From contig DAIDGX010000004.1 in the NCBI GenBank assembly GCA_027452165.1, forward strand, positions 124,001 to 188,000: a stretch of 64,000 nt of DNA. Direction: 5' to 3'. Origin of the DNA: Vulcanimicrobiota bacterium (GTDB lineage: Bacteria; Vulcanimicrobiota; Vulcanimicrobiia; Vulcanimicrobiales; Vulcanimicrobiaceae). This document shows, piece after piece, positions 1 through 8,406 of the stretch. A program made the translations under genes and the position numbers. Position 1 is the stretch's first letter. Every line of letters starts with the position of its first letter. The notes beneath the pieces were generated by a model, which saw only the letters and a list, made by a program, of their open reading frames with translations, did no database searches and was not told the origin of the DNA.

Positions 1-1118
1 CGATGCGGGATCGCAAAGTGGAAGTTCAACACGTTTTCGCGATCGGCAATATCCGAGACGCTGAACATGTTGTACGGGCCGAGCGCCGTCCAACTCGACT
101 GGAACGTTCCGGTCGAATCGAAGCACGATGGCAGCGCCGACTGCGGCGATGCGCCCGCGCACGGGGCGAACGGGATGCCGTAGTTTTGGCTGATGCCCGC
201 GCCGTTGTTTTGATCGTAGTAACGGAACGCTTGATCGTAACCGCCGAATCCCGCGTAGTACGAGAAGTTGCGGTCGGGCGTCGCGCCGCCGACTTCGATG
301 TTGGCCTTGTGGTAGAAGGTCGGGCCGCCGATGCCGAGATCGCTCGAAGCGAATCCGGGGTAGGTGCCCGTCTTGATGACTTGGTTGATGAAGCCTGCGA
401 GGCCCTGGCCCTCGGCGTTCGACGGCGAGGCGCCGGTATAGACCTGGACTTCTTGCTGGCCGAGCGCCGACTGCGTGTTCGACGGGTAGTTGTCGAACGA
501 GCGGTTGACCGGGACGCCATCGACTTCGTAGCCGACTTGGTCGTAGTCGCCGCCGCGGATGTATACGTTCTGATACCAGCCGTTGCCGCCAACCGGGACG
601 AAGGCGCCCGGCACGGTCGCGATCGCCGAGTAGGCGTTATCGAGACCGCCGCCGCCACCCAGGCCGGTGATGTGGCTCGCGGTGGCCGAGTTGACCGAAT
701 AGACATCGGAGGTCGTGCCCGCGCGCACAAGCGCACCGGCCGCGACCGAGGTAACCTTGGCGATCGTCTTGAGCGCCTTGGTCAATTTGAAGGTGAGCGT
801 CTGCGATTGGTCTGCGAAGACCACGACGCCCGAGTAGGAAATCGGGTTAAACCCGTCCTTCTCGATCGAGACCGAATACGTATCCGGCGTCAACGAGAGG
901 AACGTGAAGTGACCCGAGGCATCCGTGGTGACAGAGCCGACCTGCGATGCCGAGGCGACCTTGACGGTCGCGCCCGATACCGGAGCTCCGGCTTCATCCG
1001 TGACAGTGCCGCTCAATCCGCCCGTCGTGCCTGCCAGTGCCCATGTTCCCTGGAACAGGAATGCGACGAGAAGGAGCAGCGTCACGGCCACCTGACGGAG
1101 GGTTCGCTTACTATGCAT
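1..1118 (-). CDS. TonB-dependent receptor with carboxypeptidase-regulatory-like domain, partial (C-terminus off the left edge)
   Basis: The frame is open from an ATG at 1118 to the window edge and gives the first 372 residues of an outer-membrane transporter. Residues 1-30 are a signal peptide (basic MHSKRTLRQ, then a hydrophobic core, ending near ALAG). Residues about 33-115 form a carboxypeptidase-regulatory-like beta sandwich (GTVTDEAGAPVSGATV, later GHFTFLSLTPDTYSVSI). Residues about 135-255 look like the TonB plug, including YIRGGDYDQVGYEVDGVPV and GFINQVIKTG; the barrel starts after that. I see no classic TonB box. Such receptors import chelated metals, vitamins or glycans across the outer membrane using TonB energy; the substrate cannot be told here. 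The leader before the ATG contains a GAGGG about 8 bases upstream. It lies downstream of the sucD terminator, so it has its own transcription unit. Confidence 0.88.
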   Translation of the reverse strand, partial: MHSKRTLRQVAVTLLLLVAFLFQGTWALAGTTGGLSGTVTDEAGAPVSGATVKVASASQVGSVTTDASGHFTFLSLTPDTYSVSIEKDGFNPISYSGVVVFADQSQTLTFKLTKALKTIAKVTSVAAGALVRAGTTSDVYSVNSATASHITGLGGGGGLDNAYSAIATVPGAFVPVGGNGWYQNVYIRGGDYDQVGYEVDGVPVNRSFDNYPSNTQSALGQQEVQVYTGASPSNAEGQGLAGFINQVIKTGTYPGFASSDLGIGGPTFYHKANIEVGGATPDRNFSYYAGFGGYDQAFRYYDQNNGAGISQNYGIPFAPCAGASPQSALPSCFDSTGTFQSSWTALGPYNMFSVSDIADRENVLNFHFAIPH

Positions 1119-1296
1119 GAGTTAGCCCTCAGGAGATGTTGAGTGACGAAGCGCGCCAACTTGCGATGGCACGCGACGATATGACAATGGCCGAGGGCCG
1201 CGCTGCGACTCTCAGCATTTTCTCATATCGCACACTGCGACTTCTCGCGACAAAGGTCTCTTCCTTTATGCGCCCTTAAAATCTAGCTCAGGTTAG

Positions 1297-1330
1297 AAAA
1301 ACATGGGGCCGCTGAACGATCAGCGGCCCC
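1297..1330 (-). terminator. Rho-independent terminator after sucD
   Basis: An 11-bp perfect stem (1305-1315 paired with 1320-1330, GGGGCCGCTGA/TCAGCGGCCCC) with a four-base loop is followed, in the minus direction, by a run of five T (A at 1297-1301). It lies 40 bases past the sucD stop and closes the long minus-strand run that begins at 15513. The remaining bases up to 1118 are the leader of the TonB receptor gene; I see no gene in them. Confidence 0.85.
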
Positions 1331-1369
1331 TCAAAATCGGGCGATTCGGGTTGCGATTCACCCGCGGAT

Positions 1370-2248
1370 CTACGCGATGGCGGCCATCCGCTCGGCTAGC
1401 AGCTTCGGAATCTCGGACGGGCGATCGGCAACGGGCACCCCCGCCGCTTGGAACGCCGCGATCTTGCTTTGCGGGGTGCCGAAACCTCCGGAGATGATGG
1501 CGCCCGCATGACCGAGCGATTTTCCCGGAGGGGCGTTGCGGCCGCCGATGAAGGCAACGATCGGCATGCCCGCGAGGTGCTCCTTGACGTAGGCGGCGGC
1601 CTCTTCTTCGTCGGAGCCTCCGATCTCGCCGCAGATCACGACCGCCTTCGTCTGCGGATCGTTCTTGAACTCGCGCAAGCAATCGACGAAGGTCGTGCCG
1701 ATGATCGGATCGCCGCCGATACCGACGCAGGTCGATTGGCCGAGTCCCGCGCGCGTGAGCCCATCGACGACTTCGTACGTAAGCGTGCCCGAGCGTGAAA
1801 TCAAGCCGACGTTCCCCTCTTTGAACACGTGTCCCGGCATGATGCCGATCGAGGATTTGCCCGGCGAGATGAGGCCGGGGCAATTGGGGCCGATGATACG
1901 CATGCCGGGCGTCGCGCCCACGACGCGCAACATATCGTGCACGGGCACGCCTTCGGTGATGCACACCGAGAAGCGCACGCCCGCTTCGTACGCCTCAAAG
2001 AGCGCGTCAGCCGCGCCAGCGGGCGGAACGAAGATGCATTGATGCGTCGCGCCGGTTGCGGCGAGGCACTCTTCGACGGTGTTGAACACGGGAAGCCCGT
2101 GTTCGGTCTTCTGACCACCTTTGCCGGGCGTAACGCCGCCGACGATATTCGTACCGTACGCGAGCATCCGGCCCGTGTGATACGAGCCTTCCGCACCGGT
2201 GATACCCTGCACGAAAACCTTGCTGTTCTTATCCAAAAAAATCGACAT
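1370..2248 (-). CDS. sucD: Succinyl-CoA synthetase (succinate-CoA ligase), alpha subunit
   Basis: This is the CoA-binding, phosphohistidine-bearing subunit of the TCA-cycle enzyme that interconverts succinyl-CoA and succinate with NDP phosphorylation, in the cytoplasm. It is 292 residues, normal for the family. The N-terminal Rossmann CoA-binding motif [11 protein letters not shown] is at residues 15-25. The phosphorylated histidine is His247 in the motif [12 protein letters not shown], and the ligase motif [11 protein letters not shown] is at 120-130. It follows sucC by only 9 bases and is clearly cotranscribed, then ends at the terminator at 1297-1330. The start is the ATG at 2248. Nothing unusual is seen in the sequence. 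Confidence 0.97.
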   Translation of the reverse strand: MSIFLDKNSKVFVQGITGAEGSYHTGRMLAYGTNIVGGVTPGKGGQKTEHGLPVFNTVEECLAATGATHQCIFVPPAGAADALFEAYEAGVRFSVCITEGVPVHDMLRVVGATPGMRIIGPNCPGLISPGKSSIGIMPGHVFKEGNVGLISRSGTLTYEVVDGLTRAGLGQSTCVGIGGDPIIGTTFVDCLREFKNDPQTKAVVICGEIGGSDEEEAAAYVKEHLAGMPIVAFIGGRNAPPGKSLGHAGAIISGGFGTPQSKIAAFQAAGVPVADRPSEIPKLLAERMAAIA

Positions 2249-2257
2249 GATGATTCC

Positions 2258-3427
2258 TTATGACGCGCCGGCAAGTTCGACGGCGCGTTTGGCGCCTTCG
2301 TCCATCGTTTCGACCGGCGTCATGCCCGCTTGCGCGAGGATGCGGCGGCCTTCTTCTTCGTTCGTTCCGGTGAGGCGGATCACGAGCGGAATCTTGCGCG
2401 ATTTCGTCGTGTTCAACGCTTCGACGATGCCTTTGGCGACCTCGTCGCCACGGGTGATGCCACCGAAAATATTGATGAAAAACACCTTGGCGTTCGTGTG
2501 GTTGACGACCAGTTCGTAGCAGTTACGCACACGTTCGGCGTTGGCGCCGCCGCCGACGTCGAGGAAATTGGCGATCTCGCCGCCGGCATTTTTGACCGCG
2601 TCCATCGTGCCCATCGCGAGGCCCGCGCCGTTGGCCATCGTGCCGACGGTTCCGCCGAAACGGCGGAAGTTGCGGATGCCAAGGCCGGCATCCGTGGCGA
2701 GCGATTCGTCTTCATCGAGCGGCAATACCGTCTGCCATTCTTTGAACTCAGGGTGCCGGAAGAGCGCGTCGTCGTCGAGTTCCACCTTCGCATCGGCGGC
2801 GATCACGCGACCGTCCTTGGTGAGCACGAGCGGATTGATCTCGACGAGCTTCGCACCGTATTTGAAGAACAGGTCGTACATGCCCGCGAGAATCGCTGGA
2901 AACGCTTTGCGGTAGCCCGCATCGAGATCGCTCGAGAAAGCGAGCTTGCGCCCAATGAAGGGTGAGTAGCCGATCGCCGTATCCACGAAGAGCGTACTAA
3001 ACGATTCCGGGTGCTTCTCGTGAACTTCTTCGACGTCCATGCCGCCAAATTTGGTGACGATGATCGCCGGCTTCTTCGTCGTGCGATCGACGCTAATCGC
3101 GCAATAGGCCTCGAGCGCAACGTCGAGCGTCTCCTCCACGAGCAGCGATTTGATCGCCTCGCCGTTCGGATTTTGACGGTTCGGCGGCATCGGCGTCGCC
3201 ATGATCTCGTGCGCGACCGTACGCCCCTCGTCCGCGTTCGTCGCGAACTTGATCTTGCCGGCTTTGCCGCGACCGCCCATGAGCACTTGAGCCTTGACGA
3301 CCCACTTGCCGGGATTTTTTTTGATGAACGCCGCGACTTCGTCGGGCGTGGTGCAGTGCTGCGAGCGCGGAACCGGAATGCCGCTACGGCGGAACAGTTC
3401 CTTACCCTGGTACTCCATGAGATTCAT
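2258..3427 (-). CDS. sucC: Succinyl-CoA synthetase (succinate-CoA ligase), beta subunit
   Basis: The ATP-grasp subunit that binds nucleotide and succinate; partner of the SucD encoded just downstream. It is 389 residues, the standard length. It opens with MNLMEYQGKELFRRSGIPVP, has the ATP-grasp signature VKAQVLMGGRGKAGKIK near residue 45, the Mg-binding region EINPLVLTKDGRVIAADAK near 197-215, and the C-terminal ligase motif NIFGGITRGDEVAKG. The start is the ATG at 3427. It sits 55 bases after the acyl-CoA dehydrogenase gene; that gap contains a short GC hairpin (3466-3480) but no minus-strand T-run, so cotranscription with the thiolase-hbd-acd genes is likely. Confidence 0.97.
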   Translation of the reverse strand: MNLMEYQGKELFRRSGIPVPRSQHCTTPDEVAAFIKKNPGKWVVKAQVLMGGRGKAGKIKFATNADEGRTVAHEIMATPMPPNRQNPNGEAIKSLLVEETLDVALEAYCAISVDRTTKKPAIIVTKFGGMDVEEVHEKHPESFSTLFVDTAIGYSPFIGRKLAFSSDLDAGYRKAFPAILAGMYDLFFKYGAKLVEINPLVLTKDGRVIAADAKVELDDDALFRHPEFKEWQTVLPLDEDESLATDAGLGIRNFRRFGGTVGTMANGAGLAMGTMDAVKNAGGEIANFLDVGGGANAERVRNCYELVVNHTNAKVFFINIFGGITRGDEVAKGIVEALNTTKSRKIPLVIRLTGTNEEEGRRILAQAGMTPVETMDEGAKRAVELAGAS

Positions 3428-3482
3428 GGCGTGCTCTTCTTACTCTCCTATTCGTCGAGTGATGTGCCCCACGTTGGGGCTT

Positions 3483-4646
3483 TTAGTCCAGTTTTCCCAA
3501 CAGCGATCGGGCGATGATGAGCTGTTGTATCTCCGAAGTTCCTTCGTAGATTTCCGTGATCTTCGCGTCCCGATAGAAACGTTCGATCGGAAATTCGGTC
3601 GTATATCCGTATCCACCGTGAATCTGCAACGCCTCGGCCGCGTGCTTACGCGCGGCAGTCGATGCGAAGAGCTTTGCCTTGCTCGCGGCGATGACGAACG
3701 GACGTTTTGCATCGGCAAGTCCCGCCGCGCGATAGACGAGCAGGCGCGCCGCATCGAGATCCATCGCCATCTGTGCGATTTTGAACGAGACACCCTCGAA
3801 CGCACCGATCGATTTTCCGAACGCGGTACGGTCTTTCGCAAACGCGACGGATTGATCCAAGCACCCGGCAAGAATGCCGGTCGCCTGTGCCGCGATGCCG
3901 ATGCGACCGCCAGCAAGCGCCGTCATCGCCGATCCGAAGCCGTCGCCTTCCGCCCCGAGCAGTGCATCGGATGCAACGAAGACATCATCGAAGGCGAGGT
4001 CGCAGGTGTTGCTCGTATGAATGCCGAGCTTTTCCGTCACCTTTTCAACCGTGATACCCGGTGCCGCGTTGTCGATGAGAAACGCGCTCACGCCTTTGGC
4101 GCCGGGCCCGCCGGTGCGAAACATGCCCATGGTCACGCCGGCGAAACTGCCGTTCGTGCACCACTGCTTGCGCCCGTTGAGCAGATACCCGCCATCAACG
4201 CGTTTGGCCGTCGCGCGCAACGCTGCGGCATCCGATCCGCAATCCGGTTCGGTGAGCGCAAATCCCGCGATCGTGTCACCACCGCCAAGCTTCGGAAGCC
4301 ACTGCTCCTTTTGCGCGTCGTTGCCCAGACGCAGGATCGCAGAACAGATCATCGAGTGAACCGAGACGGTCACCGCGGTTCCGGCGTCGATGCGCGCGAG
4401 TTCTTCGATCGCAAGCGCGTACGAGACGTAATCGGCTCCGACGCCGCCATAGGCTTCGGGCACGATGATGCCCATGATGCCAGCATCGTTCAGTTTCGAA
4501 TAGAGCGCACGCGGGAACGTGTGCTCGCGATCCCAGAGCGCGATGTGCGGAGCGATCTCCCGCTGCGCGATCTCCGCGGCGAGCGCGGCAATCTGCTGTT
4601 GCTCGCCGGTGAGCTCGAACTGCGCGCGCGCGCTGGCATCAAGCAT
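3483..4646 (-). CDS. Acyl-CoA dehydrogenase, short-chain (butyryl-CoA dehydrogenase type)
   Basis: FAD flavoenzyme of 387 residues that oxidises a short acyl-CoA to the 2-enoyl-CoA, or runs in reverse on crotonyl-CoA with an electron donor. The catalytic base is Glu368 in YEGTSEIQ, the position typical of short-chain family members. The FAD/substrate motifs FALTEPDCGSDA, KQWCTNGSFAGVT and the C-terminal QIHGGYGYTTEFPIERFYRD are all present. The start is the ATG at 4646, which overlaps the hbd stop as TGATG; the frame is open 45 codons further upstream, but that part lies inside hbd and is not protein-like. No etfAB genes lie in the window. Placement after thiolase and hbd points to C4 acyl-CoA metabolism; the exact substrate is not certain. 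Confidence 0.93.
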   Translation of the reverse strand: MLDASARAQFELTGEQQQIAALAAEIAQREIAPHIALWDREHTFPRALYSKLNDAGIMGIIVPEAYGGVGADYVSYALAIEELARIDAGTAVTVSVHSMICSAILRLGNDAQKEQWLPKLGGGDTIAGFALTEPDCGSDAAALRATAKRVDGGYLLNGRKQWCTNGSFAGVTMGMFRTGGPGAKGVSAFLIDNAAPGITVEKVTEKLGIHTSNTCDLAFDDVFVASDALLGAEGDGFGSAMTALAGGRIGIAAQATGILAGCLDQSVAFAKDRTAFGKSIGAFEGVSFKIAQMAMDLDAARLLVYRAAGLADAKRPFVIAASKAKLFASTAARKHAAEALQIHGGYGYTTEFPIERFYRDAKITEIYEGTSEIQQLIIARSLLGKLD

Positions 4647-5488
4647 CAGTTGTACGTGTAGAAGCCGCGGCCGCTCTTGCGACCCAGCCACCCGGCAGCA
4701 ACGTATTGCTTGAGAAGCGGGCACGGACGGTACTTCGAATCGGCGAAGCCGTCGTAGAGCACGTTCATGATCGCGAGGCACGTGTCCAACCCGATGAAAT
4801 CGGCGAGCGTCAGCGGGCCCATCGGATGATTCATACCAAGCTTCATAACGGTGTCGATGGCCTCGGGCGATCCCACGCCCTCGTAGAGCGTATAGATCGC
4901 CTCGTTGATCATGGGCATCAGCACACGGTTCGAGACGAAGCCCGGAAAATCGCGAACCTCGACCGGCGTCTTGCCCATCTGCGTCGCGAGAGCCTCGGTG
5001 AAGTCGTAGGTCTCTTGCGAGGTCGCGATGCCGCGAATGATCTCGACCAGTTGCATCACCGGGACCGGGTTCATGAAATGCATGCCGATCACACGTTGCG
5101 CACGTTTGGTCGCACCGCCAAGCAGCGTGATCGAGATCGATGAGGTGTTACTTGCTAAGATCGCGTTCTCAGGGAGCGCGGCATCCAGCGTGCGGAAGAG
5201 CTCGAGCTTGGTTTCGAGATGCTCGGTTGCCGCCTCGATCGCGATATCGACGCCGTCAAGACCAGCAAGCGACGCGTGCGGTGCGATCCGCGCGAGAATC
5301 GCCTCACGCTCGCTCGCCTCGAGTTTTCCCTTCTCGACGCTACGGGCAAGATTCTTTGCGATAACACCAAGACCGCGCTCGATATACTCCGAAGCGCGAT
5401 CGTTGAGAAGCACGGTGTGGCCGCTCTGAGCGGCCACCTGCGCGATGCCGGAGCCCATCTGCCCCGCACCGATCACCAGTATTTTCAC
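4646..5488 (-). CDS. hbd: 3-hydroxybutyryl-CoA dehydrogenase
   Basis: NAD(P)-dependent interconversion of 3-hydroxybutyryl-CoA and acetoacetyl-CoA. It has 280 residues, the normal size for stand-alone Hbd/PaaH proteins. The Rossmann motif GAGQMGSGIAQ is at residues 7-17, and the catalytic pair is His137 and Glu149 within GMHFMNPVPVMQLVEII. The C-terminal dimerisation domain contains LGMNHPMGPLTLADFIGLD and ends GWLGRKSGRGFYTYN, a strong family signature. The start codon is GTG, three bases after the thiolase stop, and its stop overlaps the acyl-CoA dehydrogenase start, so the three genes are translationally linked. No enoyl-CoA hydratase (crotonase) gene is in this run, so that step must be encoded elsewhere. 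Confidence 0.96.
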   Translation of the reverse strand: MKILVIGAGQMGSGIAQVAAQSGHTVLLNDRASEYIERGLGVIAKNLARSVEKGKLEASEREAILARIAPHASLAGLDGVDIAIEAATEHLETKLELFRTLDAALPENAILASNTSSISITLLGGATKRAQRVIGMHFMNPVPVMQLVEIIRGIATSQETYDFTEALATQMGKTPVEVRDFPGFVSNRVLMPMINEAIYTLYEGVGSPEAIDTVMKLGMNHPMGPLTLADFIGLDTCLAIMNVLYDGFADSKYRPCPLLKQYVAAGWLGRKSGRGFYTYN

Positions 5489-5491
5489 CCG

Positions 5492-6832
5492 CTAGTCCAT
5501 CTTCACGAGCAGCGCATCGCCTTGACCGCCACCCGAGCAAATTGCCGCGATCCCGTAACCACCGCCGCGTTTGCGCAGTTGATTGACGAGCGTACCGACG
5601 ATCCGCGCACCCGATGCACCGATCGGATGCCCCATCGCGACCGCGCCGCCGAACCGGTTGAGCGTTTCCTCACCGATGCCGAGGTTACGCGCCGAGGTGA
5701 TCGCGACGGCCGAGAAGGCCTCGTTGATCTCCCACACCGCGATGTCGCTGGTCTTGAGACCGTGACGCTCCATCAGCTTCTGCGCGGCCATCGCCGGCGT
5801 CAGGCAGATATACGGCGAATCCCAGCCGACGGTCGCATGATCGACGACCGTTGCAAGCGCCGCGTATCCGTGTTGGCGTGCGTAGGTCGCGTCGGCAAGA
5901 ATCAGCGCGGCCGCGCCGTCGTTGACGCCCGGTGCATTGGCCGCCGTGATCGTGCCGTCTTTTTCAAGCGGCTTGAGTTTGGCCATCGCCTCGACGCTTG
6001 CGTCGGCGCGCACAGCCTCGTCGCGATCGACAAGCGTGAAGGGTACGTCGCCGCTTACGAACGGCGCCCACGCCGCATAGTCGAGCGTGAACCGTGCCGA
6101 GGGCTCGTGCTGCCACACCGTATCGGCACCACCGACCGCCGCGGGCACACGCGCCTTCGCCGACTGCGGCAGCGCGTCCATCACCACCTTACCCTTGGCT
6201 TTGTTCGCGACCTTGATCGCGACGATTTCATCGGCAAAATCACCGGCTTCATGTGCCGCGTGTGCGCGACGGTGGCTCTCGTACGCAAAGCGATCTTGCT
6301 CTTCACGCGTCATTCCAAACTCGTTAGCAACGATGCTGCCCTGCGTGGACATCGTCATCGGAAAGTATGCGTCCCACAAGCCGTCGTGGATCATCGCGTC
6401 GATCAGCTTGCCGTCGCCAAAACGGTAACCGCCGCGCGCCTCTTTCAACAGGTACGGCGCGTTCGACATCGACTCCATGCCGCCGGCGGCGACGACCGTG
6501 TTCGCACCGGCGTTGATCAAGCGCATCGCGTTCGCGACCGCAAGCAACCCCGATGCGCAGACCTTGTTGATCGTCTCCGCCGTCGTCGTCTTGGCAAGAC
6601 CTGATTTGAAGAGCACCTGACGAGCCGGGTTCTGACCCACGCCCGCTTGGAGCACCTCGCCGAAGATCACGTGCTCGATCTCAGCGGGATCGAGACCCGC
6701 GCGACGGAGCGCACCAACCAGGGCAACGGCGCCAAGCGTCGTTGCATCGAGCGAGGAGAGGGCGCCCCCGAGCTTGCCGAAGGGCGTGCGGGCGGTCGCG
6801 AGGATAACGGTGGAAGAGTTCATAGAGGCCAT
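5492..6832 (-). CDS. Acetyl-CoA C-acetyltransferase (thiolase II family) with an internal insertion
   Basis: Condenses or cleaves acetoacetyl-CoA/3-ketoacyl-CoA. Catalytic residues are intact: Cys92 in NKVCASGL, the NEAFSA motif at 370-375, His402 in GGAVAMGHPIGASG, and Cys432 in ICSGGGQGDA. At 446 residues it is about 50 longer than ordinary biosynthetic thiolases (about 390-400). The extra length is an insertion around residues 213-265, between EIVAIKVANK and FTLVDRDEAVR, where family members have only a short linker. Two close ATG codons are possible (6832 and 6823); 6832 was chosen because GGCAGG precedes it. It leads the thiolase-hbd-acd cluster, 67 bases after the cation-efflux gene. 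Confidence 0.94.
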   Translation of the reverse strand: MASMNSSTVILATARTPFGKLGGALSSLDATTLGAVALVGALRRAGLDPAEIEHVIFGEVLQAGVGQNPARQVLFKSGLAKTTTAETINKVCASGLLAVANAMRLINAGANTVVAAGGMESMSNAPYLLKEARGGYRFGDGKLIDAMIHDGLWDAYFPMTMSTQGSIVANEFGMTREEQDRFAYESHRRAHAAHEAGDFADEIVAIKVANKAKGKVVMDALPQSAKARVPAAVGGADTVWQHEPSARFTLDYAAWAPFVSGDVPFTLVDRDEAVRADASVEAMAKLKPLEKDGTITAANAPGVNDGAAALILADATYARQHGYAALATVVDHATVGWDSPYICLTPAMAAQKLMERHGLKTSDIAVWEINEAFSAVAITSARNLGIGEETLNRFGGAVAMGHPIGASGARIVGTLVNQLRKRGGGYGIAAICSGGGQGDALLVKMD

Positions 6833-6899
6833 AACCTGCCGCGCCTTCGGGACGTATGCCCCAATTACTTGCAGGGCGACTCTTCTCGCAGCTCCGGGT

Positions 6900-7787
6900 T
6901 CAGGGCTCGGGGCGGCAGATGAGGACTCCGCCCGGATCGCAGTGCTCCGACTCCACCTGGACGGTGACGTGCTCGATGCCATAGGCGTCGCGAAGTAACC
7001 CGCGCAGCCGTGCGAGCACCTCGCCGCCGCGAGCCAGCCCCGCGTCGTCGAGCAGCACGTGCGCGGACATCGCCCGTGAGGAGCTGCCGAGCGTCCACAC
7101 GTGCAGATCGTGCACCGCAACGACGCCCTCCACCGCGCGCATACGCGCCTCGACCTCACCCGTGTCGATCCCCCGCGGGGTACTCTCGAGCAGCACGTCG
7201 CTCGCGTCGCGCAGGACCCGGACCACGCCGGCGATGATGATTCCGGCCACGAGCAGCGAGAGCAGCGGATCGATCCATGCGGCGTGCGTGAGCACGATCA
7301 GGATGCCGCCGATAATGACCGCGAGCGCCCCGAAGGCATCGCCGATTACGTGAAAGAGCGCTGCGCGCACGTTGAGATTCTCACCGTGATCGTGGCCCTG
7401 CGAAAGCGTGAGACCGATCGTCACGTTCGCGACCAAGCCGATTGCCGCGATGAGCGTCATCGTGGCGCCGTGCGGTTCGACCGGCACGCCGAATCGACGA
7501 ATCGCCTCGTACACGAGCACGATCGTCGCACCAAGGAGCACCGTACCGTTTAGGAGTGCCCCGAGCACCTCGATCCGGCCATAGCCAAAGGTTTTGCGGC
7601 GATTCGCGCGCCGCGCCGCGACCACGGCGGCCAGCACCGCCACGGCGAGCGCGAAGACGTCCATGCACACGTGCACCGCGTCGGTCAGGAGCGCGAGGCT
7701 ATGCGAAACGACACCGCCCCAAAACTCGAGCACCGCGACCGCGGCGGCGAGTACCAAGGCGAGCGTCAGCCGGCCGCGCGTCGTCAT
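6900..7787 (-). CDS. Cation diffusion facilitator (CDF) family metal efflux protein
   Basis: Inner-membrane antiporter of 295 residues that exports Zn2+ or similar divalent metals in exchange for protons. Six hydrophobic segments are visible. The two paired metal-site motifs are present: His39/Asp43 in DAVHVCMD (TM2) and His146/Asp150 in ALFHVIGDAFGA (TM5), the HxxxD arrangement of zinc transporters such as ZitB. A short His loop GHDHGE lies at 131-136, and the C-terminal ferredoxin-like metal-sensing domain follows (GVVAVHDLHVWTLGSSSRAMSAHV). The start is the ATG at 7787; the open frame extends upstream into the neighbouring gene but is Arg-rich junk there. It follows the methyltransferase-like gene by 10 bases. 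Confidence 0.94.
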   Translation of the reverse strand: MTTRGRLTLALVLAAAVAVLEFWGGVVSHSLALLTDAVHVCMDVFALAVAVLAAVVAARRANRRKTFGYGRIEVLGALLNGTVLLGATIVLVYEAIRRFGVPVEPHGATMTLIAAIGLVANVTIGLTLSQGHDHGENLNVRAALFHVIGDAFGALAVIIGGILIVLTHAAWIDPLLSLLVAGIIIAGVVRVLRDASDVLLESTPRGIDTGEVEARMRAVEGVVAVHDLHVWTLGSSSRAMSAHVLLDDAGLARGGEVLARLRGLLRDAYGIEHVTVQVESEHCDPGGVLICRPEP

Positions 7788-7797
7788 CGCACGATTG

Positions 7798-8397
7798 CTA
7801 CGCCTTGAGCGTCTTGAGCACCAGCGCAGCAAACATCGCGCCGAATGTCGCGAACGTTCGCGTCTCGGCATCTTTGATGACCGAAGGCTCCCACGTTCCA
7901 TGCTGCTCGGCCGCCGGCTCGAGTTGCGGCACGATCGGCGGAACTGCCTCGACGTACCGGTCGAACGCATCGCCGAACTGCGCGCGCAGAAACTGCTCTT
8001 CGTGCGGGATGATCGTCGCATAGACGGCAGCCATGCTGCCGAGCGAAAGCCCGAGCAGGGCGAGTTTTTCGCCGAGCCGATTCTTGCCGGTAAACGCGAT
8101 GCCGAAGCCAAGCGCCGTGAGAAAATTCCCGACATAGAGCGGGTTGCGCACGTGCGCGTACGGTCCGGCCGTGACGAGCTTCGGCGCTTCGACGTGATCG
8201 CCGCGCGTGGTGACACCGGAGTAGCCGACGGCCCAGCAGCGCACGAGTTCGCCGGCGAGCGCGACCGGGAGGCCAAGCGCAACGCTCGTCGCGCTCGGCT
8301 TGCCGAACGCCGCAAGAACTGCCGCCGGAATCGCGAGCAACGTGCCGCGGTTTTTAAAGACGAACGCTTGGAACTCGTCGGATCGTGGATCGGTCAT
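7798..8397 (-). CDS. Isoprenylcysteine carboxyl methyltransferase (ICMT/PEMT)-like membrane protein
   Basis: A 199-residue polytopic membrane protein carrying the hallmark of the ICMT/phospholipid-methyltransferase fold: LVTAGPYAHVRNPLYVGNFL near residues 75-94, followed by a C-terminal acidic segment IIPHEEQFLRAQFGDAFDRYVEAVP. In characterised members these parts bind S-adenosylmethionine and the substrate at the membrane. Bacterial homologues methylate small molecules or lipids, and most are uncharacterised, so no substrate is proposed. The start is an ATG at 8397 with a good ribosome site (AGGAAGG, 5 bases before it) that overlaps the stop region of rmd. It is probably in one operon with gmd-rmd and the CDF gene. 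Confidence 0.85.
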   Translation of the reverse strand: MTDPRSDEFQAFVFKNRGTLLAIPAAVLAAFGKPSATSVALGLPVALAGELVRCWAVGYSGVTTRGDHVEAPKLVTAGPYAHVRNPLYVGNFLTALGFGIAFTGKNRLGEKLALLGLSLGSMAAVYATIIPHEEQFLRAQFGDAFDRYVEAVPPIVPQLEPAAEQHGTWEPSVIKDAETRTFATFGAMFAALVLKTLKA

Positions 8398-8406
8398 GAG
8401 GCCTTC

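Noticed and set aside
26-736. 236-codon minus-strand frame near the left edge
   Set aside because: It is in a different frame from the TonB receptor that fills the same strand and region, and is a Ser/Arg/Thr-rich shadow.
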